Assembly (NCBI GenBank): GCA_015680685.1
Contig: MNCI01004997.1
Location: 746,539 to 809,139 of the forward strand
From: Gnetum montanum
Taxonomy: Eukaryota; Streptophyta; Gnetopsida; Gnetales; Gnetaceae
Direction of reading: 5' to 3'
DNA: 62,601 nucleotides
Shown: piece by piece, positions 23,790 through 34,964 of the stretch
How positions within the stretch are numbered: the first letter of the stretch is position 1
Layout: each line of letters starts with the position of its first letter
Notes under the pieces: model-generated
The model's database searches: none
What the model was told of the DNA's origin: nothing
What the model saw: the letters and a program-made list of their open reading frames with translations, nothing else
Program-made: the position numbers and the translations under genes

Positions 23790-25850
23790 AAATCATCCTC
23801 GAGTTAACAAAATAGAACCAAGCTTTCTTTGCAAAAATTAAGAATGTATGGGATTATTGACTAACTCTAACTACTAACTGACTCTAAGTACCACATTAAA
23901 AAATTTTATTCAAGTTAATGTATTACAAAATGATCAAAAAAAAAATAGTGCATAGATATTAAAGTTTACAAAATTGCAGAAGTCTTCAAAAATCCATTAA
24001 AGATTAATCTTCTTATTCTTGCTAGTGGTGGCAAACTTCCAACCTTGATTGTTATGTTCATGCCTCTCTTGTTATGCAAAACATTCTTGAAGGATGGACT
24101 AAAATTTCTTCTCATTGTCCCATGGATCTAGAAAACATGTGATGTTTGAGCCTTAATCCTTATATGTACTACTATTTGTCTATGGGCATACCCTCATTTG
24201 TCCTTCTCTTCGCCTTGTTCCCTTGCCTTGCAATAGACCTTCTACCTTAGGCATTCCTTTTCACATCACTTGCAATCACCAAAGGATCAACATTATTTTT
24301 AGTAAATTTTCCTTAATAATTAACCCTTTTCAAATCCCTTAGTTAACTTAGCTTGAAAAAATGTTAGCGTTTAAGCACAAGGTGATGACAAAGTACTATT
24401 CCCAAGGTTATGAGGTAACTAAAATCATCAAGTTGTTCAAATTATTTTGAATTTGAAGGATATTTGAGTAGAAAAGTAATAAACAACAATTGAACTTGAT
24501 GAGAAGTAGTTTCAAAATCATGCATAAATTTAGAGAAGCCATCAATGATATTCTAGAAGATGTGAAGTTTGGTTCAAAGCCATGATTAACAAAATTTATG
24601 CAAGTGGGTCACCCCCAAAGAAGGCTCATGCCATAATGCCTTTACATAACCACTTCTGTAGATGGACACCTTAGAAGTTAAATGTAGATCATGACTTTGT
24701 TCCAAAAAACACACAACTACCATGGTTAGGATGGTGCACTATACTATACAAAACCAAGAGGCTCATAATTGCATGCAGTAGTGAGGTGAAGAATGGGATG
24801 AGAAGGAATTGTAGAGATTGGGATGTAAGGTATTTTACCATGTGCCCAATAGGCTCTTATATCAATTGTGATTAAAATGATCATCATACCTATCCATCCA
24901 AGTTTCAAACCAAGTCCATACCATTAACAGTGATCTTACATTGATGTGTTCCTTCCTGCCTACCATCATGCATCCACAATAACCACAAAGAATGATCATC
25001 ACTCCAAAAAGAAAAGAAAAGAAAAGAAGGAAGGAAGAGACCTTATTTAGAGGGGTACCTTCACATATGGTAAACATGTCTTTCTAGCCCCATAACCAAT
25101 GCTTGTAGCCTAGTATTATGTCTAAGGGGTGTGCTTTCAATTCCCATTATGTTTTTTTTTTTTTTGAATCAATGGGAATCACACTGTGAAAAGACATAGC
25201 TTCCTATTTATTGGTCGATGATAGGAGTGATGATACATTCTTAGAGAAGTCATAAACCATACAAAGGAAGTCAGGAAGAGAACCCAACAAATCCACTTGA
25301 GATCACACCCATTACCATTCTCCCTTAGTCTTTCCCTCTTCCTTTGAGGCACAATGATCATTAATTGATTTTAGTTGCATATAAGACGAACCATATTGTT
25401 GTCATGATAAAGACCTTTTATTTAGAGAATGAGAGGGATGGACGATATGATCTCATGACTTTACATAATTATTTACCCAATCATCTTGATAGCATAGCAC
25501 AAAAACCCAACACATAATGTTGATATCTGCATCACGATTGGCAATATTTTTATTAATAAAGACATAGTAAACATTCATAAAAAATAAAGGAAAAGACTCA
25601 ATAAAAGAGAAAATTATAAAGAAAATAAAAATAATAAGAAATGGAAAACATATTAAGAATTAGAAAATTTTTGAAGAAATAGGAAAATGTTAAAAATTTG
25701 TGAAACAAAAAAATGTGAAAAGCACTTATTAGTTCTTGATATAGGATGAGGCATCTTCCCCATGACTTAGCTTATAGGTGGAACAAGAGCTAATAATTGG
25801 GCTGGATGTTTCCATGCATTTTGGAATGGCTTTGTATTCACATTTTTGAA
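23790..25850 (-). other. Vestigial ORF3 region and spacer (element 3)
   Basis: No open frame of note. The first 800 bases occupy the ORF3 position and are too decayed to translate. From about 24600 the spacer blocks of elements 2 and 4 appear: the hairpin (24598-24647), then a block ending TAAGGGGTGTGCTTTC (25080-25134), a T-tract (25152-25165), and the ATCCACTTGAGATCACACCC block near 25290. AAAAG repeats lie at 25007-25040. Confidence 0.6.
24598..24647 (-). other. Conserved spacer hairpin (element 3 copy)
   Basis: Arms ATGCAA (24598-24603) and TTACAT (24642-24647) can pair, with one G-T pair. The loop shares GTGGGTC and an AGGCTCATG block with the other copies. One pair differs from element 4 on both sides (C-G there, T-A here). 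Confidence 0.45.
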
Positions 25851-25853
25851 CCA

Positions 25854-28252
25854 CTAGGTGTCTTTTGGATTAATAGCTACTATGTAGACTAGGTTTTGCT
25901 CACACACTTGTTCCTTAACTTTGTTGTGGGTTGGTATAGGGATTGTGTTAATACTTTGAACTTCTAGCCCACAATTGCATCCTTTATCATTATTAGTAAT
26001 GCATGGAGTTTTTTGTCTCTCCAAAATGATAGGTTCATCTTTTATGTTTTTTGTTGGAGCAGTGGTGGTTGTTGGCTTTTGCATATGATTAGAAGACATC
26101 ATTTTTGTGAGGAAGGATGTTGCACTAGATTGGCTTTGTGCTGGTTTCGATGAGTTAGTAGGTCTACAAGTTTTGTGCGCATGTGAGGAAACTATCCTAA
26201 AGAAAGAACATTTTTGAGACTTTAGTTGAGATCTACTAAGATTATCATTTACATGTATGTTCATAGCACAAGTGGCATTCTTCCATTAATGTTGTGGTGT
26301 CGATCCTTCCTATGTTGTTGGTGGTGACATAAGTTGGAGGGAAGCATGAGAATGTTGAGGATGCAGCAGAGGATAAGAGGTTCGAGATGGTGATCCCACA
26401 AGAGATGTTGCGGTTTGATGATATTTGAAAGAGTAGTAGTGGTAATTTGAGGTAGAGGAAGTAGAACCATTTGGGAAAATAGGTTGTGTTGAACATAGCA
26501 TTCATACGGGTCTAGCTGGTAATAAGGGTATTGTTGGTTTGATGATGCCATCCCCCATGACTATGGGCTTTACCACTGCAATTGACAGTAGTGTTGAGGC
26601 TAATAAGAAGTCTCACTGGAATAGTATGGTTGGTTGTAGGACTATCTATAATTATCTTGTAAATAAGGTAATTTCCTAGGCATTTTCTTTTGTACAAACT
26701 TGGGATTCAAAGCAAAAGGTCCAAACTCTTGTAGATGTAACATAATTGGGCAATAGCTCTTTGGATGTTTATACTAGTAGATGTCACATCCATCATCCTC
26801 TTTTGTGATTGAGTCTATAACCTCTTCTACTATGGTTATTTTCCCTTTTTGTCAATAAGTGCTCCTACCTGTTTTTTTGTTCTTTTTCCTCTTCTTGTTT
26901 TAATCACTTAATCCTTTTTACGCTACCTTCTCCTTTATGGTTTCCACATAAGTTGTAACTTTTTCATTTATCAACTCCCACATCTTATCTATCCTTGCTT
27001 CCAACTCAGTGATAGACTTCTGTATTAGCAAGGTTTGTTGTAGTATCATATCATCAAGTGCTGCCTCTTTTTCCTCATTATAAATATGAACCCCCTTCTT
27101 TTGAAGAGTTGGATCCCAATTATATTCCTCTACATTCTCTTGTTTACATATTTCTCCTTCTTTTTTTGCCATCTGCTTAACTAGCCTTTGTATCTAATGG
27201 GCTTTCAACTTTAATAATTATCCTTGGGCATAGATCCCAAGGCTCTCCCTCATTTTGTTACGAAGCCCATCTATGATGTGGAGAAGCTACTCTTTTTGAA
27301 AAAAAAAAAAACTATGGCCTAGACATCTATGTAGTAGAGAATAGTACCTATCCAAGGCCATATCCAAGGATTCATGTTTTTCTTGCTCCCATCCTTGGAT
27401 TTGTTTTCTCAAGTTGGACACTCTTGCATAAGTTTGGTATTTTTTGTTGAAATGCTTAAGCATTGTGGACCACCAATGGATTTAGTCTAGTTCCAATGAT
27501 TTATACCAACTTTTAGCTTCATCTATTAGTGTTCTAGGAAAGAGCTTAAGTTTTTGCCACTTACTTTCGATATTTTGCAAGGCATAGGCATCATGGAAGG
27601 CTTGTAAATGATGTTATGGTTCAAAATTATAGCCTACCTCAAATGTAGGAATGTTATTCATATCAAGCCATTTGATGCAGCTTCTCCTTTGATGCCTATG
27701 GGGTATTTAAACTACCTCCCTAATTTGTATCATGCTCCTAGTAGTAGGTTCATTTTCATCAGACATGTCATGGTAATAGTCTCTATTTCTATTTGTCTAA
27801 TAATGATAACATTTTCTATGCTGACTTTGATGTCTTTCATCTTGCCTTTGCGTTCTATTTCTATCTTCGTCTTGATCCCTTAGTGGAGCTTTATCTCTAT
27901 ACCTATGTTCATCTTCATTAGAAATAGATGTTGAAGATGAAGAGGAAGATGATGAACTATGAGAATCACTATGGCTTCTATATCTCCCTATATGGTCCCT
28001 TGATTTATCTCTTCTAGGTTGGGAGAAGGTCCTTGGCCTTGAGGCCCTCCTTATTCAAGGACTAGTTCCATCCCCTATAGGGTTATCTGCATTAGTTGAA
28101 CCTAGTCTTTGAATGTAGTAAGGATCTAAATGAGCATATAAGACCCTTGTGTTTAGTGATTTACTCCAATTTTCCTCCATATAGAACCTACCATTTCTCC
28201 TGCTAGTGTTCTCATCATGTGATGCATTATTGGTCCTATGTGAAGAAGACAT
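25854..28252 (-). pseudogene. gag of element 3 (broken)
   Basis: Starts at ATG 28250-28252 (MSSSHRTNN). Pieces follow in order: an Arg/Asp/Glu-rich segment, the capsid-like domain (about 27200-27600), a charged segment 26918-27172 (ALDDMILQQTLLIQKSI, lining up with LDEVMNRKTLPIQKSI of element 1), and a C-terminal piece 25854-26264 with CITNNDKGCNCGLEVQ. That Cys motif lies between protease and reverse transcriptase in element 1, so the protein joins gag to post-protease linker with pol removed. The tail ..NPKDT is shared with element 4. Confidence 0.75.
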
Positions 28253-28363
28253 GTTTTTATTTGATAATGCGTGTGTCTTAAAATATTAATATTTTTGAAA
28301 AGATAAATCATTAATACTTTTATAGTGATAATTTATAATATAACTAATCCTGATAATTAGCAG

Positions 28364-28383
28364 CATCCTTGGCAATGATGCCA
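28364..28383 (-). promoter_or_regulatory. Primer binding site of element 3
   Basis: Plus strand CATCCTTGGCAATGATGCCA, one base before the LTR at 28385. It resembles the 3' end of tRNA-Asp with several changes. Confidence 0.65.
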
Positions 28384-28384
28384 A

Positions 28385-29230
28385 TGATGAGTAATGAGTA
28401 CCTGCTACGTCCAACTATATGACTTATAAGTGTTCACATGCATTCCAGTCGAATTTTGTGGATAGAACTAGCATGGTACCTATATGGTTAATCATTAATC
28501 ATAGGTCACTGTCTTGTCACTTGGACTAGTGGTAGCTTAATGATGTATTATTTAGTCCAAAGTGAGGCATATGATTATTGATGTTATGCGGCACTTAAAC
28601 TAACTAGACAATAATGTAGAAATTAATTATTTAAACTAATTAGTAACAAGAAGATAAATCCTAAACTATCATAAGGATGATGAGTGTTCATTCCCATCTT
28701 GTCATACACATCCTGAACTCACATATCCATTGTTGGGATTACCAAGTGTTATGCTACTAAGCAAACCAAGCAATAACGTTACTAAGATTACTAAGCAAAT
28801 ACATGCTTACACTCGAAACTAGTCATGCTAATTTCTCCAATTTATTAACGTGCATAGAAATGTAAATGGTAAGTACATAGAAAATAAATTTCATTGAAAG
28901 TAAATCTATTCCAAGTTAAAGTGTTGTAATGCATAGGAATCAATCTCGATCTTATTGCTATTCATGAAATGTGTTTAAGTATAATGCCACTTGAATAAGA
29001 TGTCATACAACTGACTCAAATCCACACTACGGGCACTCATTGATTGTTTACTAAGATCATGGAATAAAATTACAAGAGTTTGGCTATACTACTGACTAAA
29101 CGGTATCTCATATGCAATAGGAGCTTGCATATTTATAGGTAAGGAAAGATGCTATGTAGACGCATATGCGTCGATGCATCAATGCATGCGTCGACGGGCA
29201 TTTCCGTCAACATAGCCAAGTGACGATTCA
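28385..29230 (-). repeat. 5' LTR of element 3
   Basis: Starts TGATGAGTAATGAG; the far end reads GATTCATTTGC where family members read GATTCATCA, so the last bases are altered. TATA CTATAAATA at 29130-29138. Upstream of it lie a perfect 14-base palindrome GACGCATATGCGTC (29159-29172), then GATGCATC (29173-29180), CATGCG and GTCGAC. Confidence 0.9.
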
Positions 29231-30169
29231 TTTGCTAGAATGTGGCTATTGTTTTGCAAGTGGTTGGAATCACATGAGTATCATATGGTGTATCATGTTG
29301 CCATTGACAATTTCCTTTTTGATGTGAAAATTTAGGTTGCAAAGGTAAACTACTACACAACATTTGAAAAACACCATTTTGCAAGGTATTGCCTAAGGCT
29401 CTTTACTTATTGGCACCATCTGGGAATAGTCTTAGTGGAAGAGTTAAATAACCCATATAATCAATTTGGGAAAAATTAGATTAAGAGTCTTTGATTAATT
29501 ACATTAATTTGAAACATTAGATAGATGGAAAAATAAATAACTTAAGTAGATAACAAAAAATAAAAGAACTATAACAAGAAGATAAAAAATTTAGCAGAGT
29601 CAACAAGCGCATAATGGTGGCTTGTGGGTAACAATAGTAATAGGTAGTAATAGTAGTAGCAACAACTCCTGGGCAATAGCAAACACTATCCAACAACAAC
29701 TAGATAGTAGCTTCTGAACACTAGGCAATAACATGAAAGTAACAACAACACTAAGCAATAATAGCAGCTTGCAAGTGACAACACTAGTAATAACTTAGAA
29801 TTGAGATCTGACAAAAGGAAGAAAAGATAAGTGTGGAAGAAAAAGAAGAAAGAAATGGGAAACAAAAGAAAGAAACAAAAATCTTTTTGCTAAATCTTCC
29901 CATGATGCCTCCTTTGTTTGTTCCATGGATTTTCATAGTCATTATGTTGATTTTCCTCCTTGATTTCCTCTCATGGGAAGAAAGAGCATAGGTACCATAT
30001 GTCTTTTGCATGGTAGTTTAAGTGCCACCAATCAATGTTTGAAAATCTCCAATGAATGCTCTAGCTCTTCCCTAATTTCTCAATCTTTGTCCTATTCTTT
30101 TATCTCCTTGTTTATCTCCATGGATGTCACCTATTCAACTAAAATAAAACAAAAATTTTGTATACTAAT
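29231..30169. other. Repeat-derived flank, possibly copia-type LTR remainder
   Basis: No coding sequence. Contains a CAA/TAG-rich low-complexity stretch (29600-29790) and a purine-rich stretch (29805-29885). Because element 4 is inserted at 30170 and the sequence on its other side (39491-39605) is the start of a copia-type LTR, the right part of this region is probably the rest of that LTR. Its far end is not clear. Confidence 0.4.
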
Positions 30170-30870
30170 TGATGAGTGATGAGGTATCCCTACGCTTAAC
30201 CATACAAATACAAGTGTGTACGCACAATCCAGTTGAACTCCACAAATGGACTAGTTGTGGCACCTAGATGGTTATACGTTGATTGCAATTCATTGTCTTC
30301 CCACTTGGACTAGTATTTGCTTTGTCACGTATGGTTTAGTCCAGAGTGAGATGTATGATGTGATCCCTACTACTATGCTACTCCTAAGGAAAATAAGAGA
30401 TAACTTAATTAAGCTAATGGGCAACATGAAATAAGATCTAAGCTAGCCTAAGTGTGATAAGCATCCATCCCTAATCATCCGTACACATCTTGGACTTCAT
30501 GTACTACTTCTGGGATTACCAAGCACACATCACTCAAAGCACTACTCGATAAACTACTGGGTTACCATGTAGTTACACTTAAATGTTCGTGATTAAAGCT
30601 TACTCATTCCACATTAATAATAGGAATAGTAAATGATGATAAAAGAAATATTAACTAAGAGAACAACAATAAATAGTGAACACTTAAAAGCTAAGTGAAT
30701 GTTGCAATGATGGAGTAATCTCGATCTTTATTGCCGATTGTGTGCATGTCCAAGTACGTCACACTCGAACATAGGTTCCATACAATTACAAGCATCACAC
30801 TACAGGCATGCACTTGGAAAGAACACTAAAATTAACTATAAGAACTAAAAACTATAAATTGACTAAAGAT

Positions 30871-30921
<51 letters not shown>

Positions 30922-31065
30922 CNCACTATTGTATTTATAGGGTAACATGGGAACAATGATATCGGATATCTGACATCATTTCCAAGCCTATGATATTGCA
31001 TACTCGATATCCCATACCTGATATCGTATACCCGATATCAGGGCATGGCAGACCATGACTCATCA
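30170..31065 (-). repeat. 3' LTR of element 4
   Basis: Starts TGATGAG and ends CTCATCA; 896 bases. TATA CTATAAATA at 30932-30940. Five GATATC words lie upstream (30958, 30965, 31006, 31020, 31034). A 47-base poly-C (poly-G on the transcribed sense) at 30872-30918 falls 14-60 bases downstream of the TATA box, where transcription should begin. Confidence 0.92.
30872..30918. repeat. Poly-C tract (47 bases)
   Basis: Uninterrupted C run followed by TCCNC. The partner LTR (39331-39353) has only short C runs (CCTTCCCCCTCCCC), and the solo LTR has 11 C at 55825-55835. The length may be partly a sequencing artefact; the N nearby shows the assembler struggled. Confidence 0.85.
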
Positions 31066-31149
31066 TACATCCACAATTGAATAAAAACTTTTCCTTGAGC
31101 CAAATAAAATGAGGAACAAGTTCATTTAATTACAAACAATGGATAGGTA

Positions 31150-34012
31150 TAGGATTATTCATTGACCATGGACTATTTCATGCCGCAGTGTGGAAAAAAA
31201 ATAAAATTTGGACACCAACACAAAATACAAAACTTGTGGAACTCATGTGGTTCCCAGTGGTGGTGGCTCCTCCATGGGTGCCTTTCCTTTGTCCTGCACT
31301 CCAAGCTTCTAAAATTGATACCTTTGAAGAAGTGCCTGAATTTTCTCCTTTTCTATTTGAGGATCATGAGCCGTCCATACTAATGTTCCAATGTTTGATG
31401 GAGCTAGCACTTTCCATAGACACAACAGTTGCAGGAACATTTGATTAGCCTTGATATACCATGCTACAAATAGCCATCGTTCCTCTTCATAGGCTCTGGC
31501 TTTGTCTTTGAGTTCCTGGTAATCTGTAAGCCGTCAAGTGAAATTTGCTACTACATCTTTTTAACTTTGGTAGCTAGCCTTTACCACCTCCAATTCAGAT
31601 GTTGCAACCCTAATCTCTGCAATGTTTTCTTATGTTCAGCAAAATTAGCTTCATATCTTGTCTAAGTGGCTGCTACCTACTTCTCAAGATCATTCCTTAG
31701 GCATCTTGTTGTTATCATGGCTAAGTTGGCATATCATAGATTTGCCAACTCCATGTATTCTTTGAGATCTTGAATCTACAGGTCCTGGCTTTTTAAGTAT
31801 ACCTAATGAACAAGGGCATAAGTATCTAGAATGGCTTGCCAATCAGTGTTTTGAGCATCGAGGGAGTTGATATGTGCCTTGGCCATTCAAAGTTCCTTCT
31901 CAATGATTTCCTTGTACATGCCCACCTAGTCGCAGAAGTGCTCCTTTAATCTTTAATGTTTCTTAGCCTCATTTTGTCATGCACTTATTTTAATAGCTGA
32001 CTTCTGTCAGATGGCACGTACCTCCTCCATTAAGAGGGTTTTTTTTTCTCTGGCTAAGCAACTTATATCTTGGTTAACTCTTATTAATTGTTCTCTCATT
32101 TTTTGAAGGCTTTTCTCGAGAACATTTTTCTATTTTTCAATGGTAGTCAACCGGAGGTTCTCAGTAGCAAGTTATTTATTCTTCTCTTGTAAGGCCTTGA
32201 GAGCTTTGGCATGTGCATACGTCTGAGCTTGTTCCTTTGAAGTATTCCAATCAACCTATTCTTTTTTCATCGCCACCCTTTTATGCTCCATTATCTATTC
32301 TAAAGGATTCTAACTGATCAACTGGAACAAATTGGGACAAATCCTGTCGTTCAACTTGTAGGGTGCCGAACTTTTCTTGGAGTCTCTGCAACTTAGCTTT
32401 TGCAAGTTCAGCCCTAACCTCAGCCATGATCAGCTTCCCTTTAGTGGTGATGAGGTTTGATTGTATTGCAGTGACATTATCGAGAATGTCAAACAAAGAA
32501 GTCATTACTTACCCTATCTACAGTAAACTATCAAAAAAATCCTCATGCACAGCGGGAGTCATCGAGGGACCAGTTAGGAATTAAGCATCTCTTGCTCTAA
32601 TTAGATCAGCTGGTGGCATAACAGAAACATTAAAAATTCTTTGATGTGATCCGTGACCATCTCTGTTACTCTAGTTGCATCTTGATGTTACATGACCACC
32701 ACTGTGGCATCTTCACTAGTTTCTGATTACACTTGGAATGATTTAACATTTCCAGAGATATGTTCTAACCAGTGTGATTCCCCTCCTCTTGATTATATTG
32801 AGACTTCACCCCTTGTAGGATCAATTGATATGGTGGGTCATATAGCATCATCAATCACCTTGATGAGATTGACCTCGTCTTTGCTTCCCCAACTGATTGT
32901 CTCAGCGATGGCTCTAAGATGACTCATTGATGGTTAATAATCTTGCAACGATGGTGGCAATTATTGGTCTTACTAGCCTATGGGCTGGGTGCTAGGCCTT
33001 GCTTCTTATTATTAGCTAGGCCTTGTGTCTGGAAGTTGACTAGGCCTTATTGTTTGAGGTGTAATGGGCCCAATCATCTGTTCTTGTTTAGGCTGCATCT
33101 CACCAACATTTTTTCTTGGTGCTGGTGGCTTGAGTAATTTAGCATATGAAGCATTTTAAGCTTTTTGAGGACGTCATTGGTGTATCCTAGAATTTCAACA
33201 TGCTAGCACAACTTCTTGATTAGACATGAAAAGGGTAGTGCGAATTTTCTTGTCTTCCATTCTTCAAATTGCCTTAATATTTCTATTAACTATAGATGAG
33301 GCAAATTGGCATCAACCTTGCCCATCAAAATTGCACTTCCTCTTGCCGCATAAGTAGAAATTTTGTTTAAGCCCTTTGTTAGGAAAATATGATAGGTGTC
33401 AATTTTAAAGTAAATCCTCTCTTCAAGGGTTAATTCTCCATATGTCTTATCTTCTTTGCCATACACCCTTTTTAACCATACTTTCCTTGCATCTACATCA
33501 AAGCAAGTGGACAAATGAGCAACTTTGGGCCCTCTACTTGGAAGATTCAAAACTTCTGCAATGGCCTTTGTGTAGAAATCTACTGAAATTCCACCAATAT
33601 CAATGGTGGTGCCCTCTTCTTTATTATGCCAAAACTGATATGTTTCACCTAGATACCACTCTCCACTCGAGGATAGGCCATAATGGAGATCCCTTAAGTA
33701 GATTCTTGACTGGTTCAAGGGAAAATTCGGTTAAAGGCCCAAAATTAAGTTCCACAATCACGATAGAGGATGTGGACTTTTCCCGAATGACTTGAACACA
33801 TTCTAGGAACAACGTGAGGTGTTGTCCTTGTTTTGGCACTCTGACCTCTCCACCTTCTGCTTGGCCAAATTGTGCAGTGAGAGGAGTTTCCTGACAGATG
33901 CTGAATGATTGTGCCTCTTGCTCTACATGTTCTGCATGACGTCTCTACCTCCTCTCAAACATTTAGTTGCACCTTGAGAAGGTCCTCTCTACTGTCCTCT
34001 TTTAGGGGCCAT
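31150..34012 (-). pseudogene. ORF3 of element 4 (env-position ORF; broken)
   Basis: Likely start ATG 34010-34012 (MAPKRGQ, then a stop). The best preserved part is 33290-33718 (142 residues): a GEWYLGETYQFW segment, ISVDFYTKAIAEVLNLP, then HLSTCFDV and ARGSAILMGKVDANLPHL, continuing in sequence to PFSCLIKKLC near 33215. It lines up block by block with element 2's ORF3. Further on (32281-32505) is a heptad-like stretch, AEVRAELAKAKLQRLQEKFG, suggesting a coiled coil, and the tail ends in a KGKAPMEEPP-like segment. No membrane span is seen. The N-terminal block may be the putative plant transposon protein domain; not checked. Confidence 0.7.
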
Positions 34013-34517
34013 CTATAATTACACAAGGACTAATTATTAGTAAGGTTATTTAAAGAAATTTAGTTATCTTATACCTTACTCATTGCCTTTAATAAATGTT
34101 TAATTCTTTGCTGAGTGTGATTCTAGAGTTAGAAATTTTTCAAGGAAGTTGCCCTAAAAGTTTAATGTCAGACCTGATCTATTTAGGTGACACATATAAT
34201 AACTTAGATGACTTGGGTGAAGGGAGAAAATTAGTTTGGCATGAATTTCTAATAGTACTTACCCCTATGATATCCTTCGAGCGATAGCAAATTTCAAAAA
34301 AATTATGTGCAAGTTCTACAGTACCCCTCCCCCATGACTAAGTTGAACACTTTAGGTTTAATTAGGTTTAACTGGAAAAGAAATGGAAAGGTCAAAGAAC
34401 GAAATATTGGAAGTTGAATTTAGACTTGAAAAGCTCTGAAAATTATGGAAGAAAATTTGAACAACTCCCCTCACGTCAACCATTGAAAATGACATGTTTA
34501 GAGCATGAGGATCCCCT
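34013..34517 (-). other. Leader between internal TATA-like site and ORF3 (element 4)
   Basis: About 500 bases without coding features, in the same place as 14666-15082 in element 2. It has CCCCTCCCCC at 34324-34333. Confidence 0.35.
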
Positions 34518-34603
34518 TAATATATTTTTTATGGACACGATAGCACATACCTGATATCGCATTCGACCCGATATCAAGTACCCGATATCAAGTACTCGAT
34601 ATC
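34518..34603 (-). promoter_or_regulatory. Putative internal promoter upstream of ORF3 (element 4)
   Basis: A TATA-like site (minus ATAAAAAATATATTAA, 34518-34533) with four GATATC words upstream (34553, 34570, 34584, 34598) separated by short AAGTACCC/CATTCGACCC-like spacers. The same words in similar spacers stand upstream of the TATA box in this element's LTRs. The layout repeats that of element 2, where the words differ. Function is inferred. Confidence 0.5.
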
Positions 34604-34911
34604 GCATCCCAACCAAGATAGGGTACTTAGTAAAATTGATGATTGTTCGAGTTTTTAGAGCCAAAATTGAAGGATTTGCAAAAGATTCGAAGGGATTGGG
34701 ATAATGGCAAGTGGGAATTGAGGCACCAAAAGTGTAATGAAGTGGAGTCATACAATGAAGTTCTTTGAAAAGAATGAGGAAAAAGGACATGTAATGGTTC
34801 TAATGAACGTTTGATTAAAATGATGACAAAGGAAAGAATAGATTTGGCAATGGAGTACTTGGAGGGTATAAAATGATGTGGTGATGTGTAATAAGTACAA
34901 ATTACAAAAGT

Positions 34912-34964
34912 CACGCAAGTGGGTCCTCCCCAAAGTAGGTTCCAACCTATAATTCCCTTGCGTA
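34912..34964 (-). other. Conserved spacer hairpin (element 4 copy)
   Basis: Arms ACGCAAG (34913-34919) and CTTGCGT (34957-34963) pair fully, extended by GGG (34921-34923) with CCC (34955-34957) across a one-base bulge. The loop holds a near-palindrome GGTTCCAACC (34939-34948). The sequence is shared with elements 2 and 3. Confidence 0.5.

Larger units (their letters stand above)
23608..29230 (-). mobile_element. Element 3 (main part): pol-less Athila-like element
   Basis: Continues from 10105-10744 across the element 2 insertion. Minus order: 5' LTR (28385-29230), primer site (28364-28383), gag (to 25854), spacer, vestigial ORF3 region (23790-24590), polypurine tract (reverse complement of TACCCCTACAAC, 23770-23781), 3' LTR. 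Protease, reverse transcriptase, RNase H and integrase are absent: gag runs directly into the spacer. Element 4 has the same arrangement. Confidence 0.85.

Noticed and set aside
29600-29790. Possible CRISPR-like or regular repeat array of CAACA/TAGTAG units
   Set aside because: Irregular low-complexity sequence without a fixed unit or spacers; this is a plant nuclear sequence.
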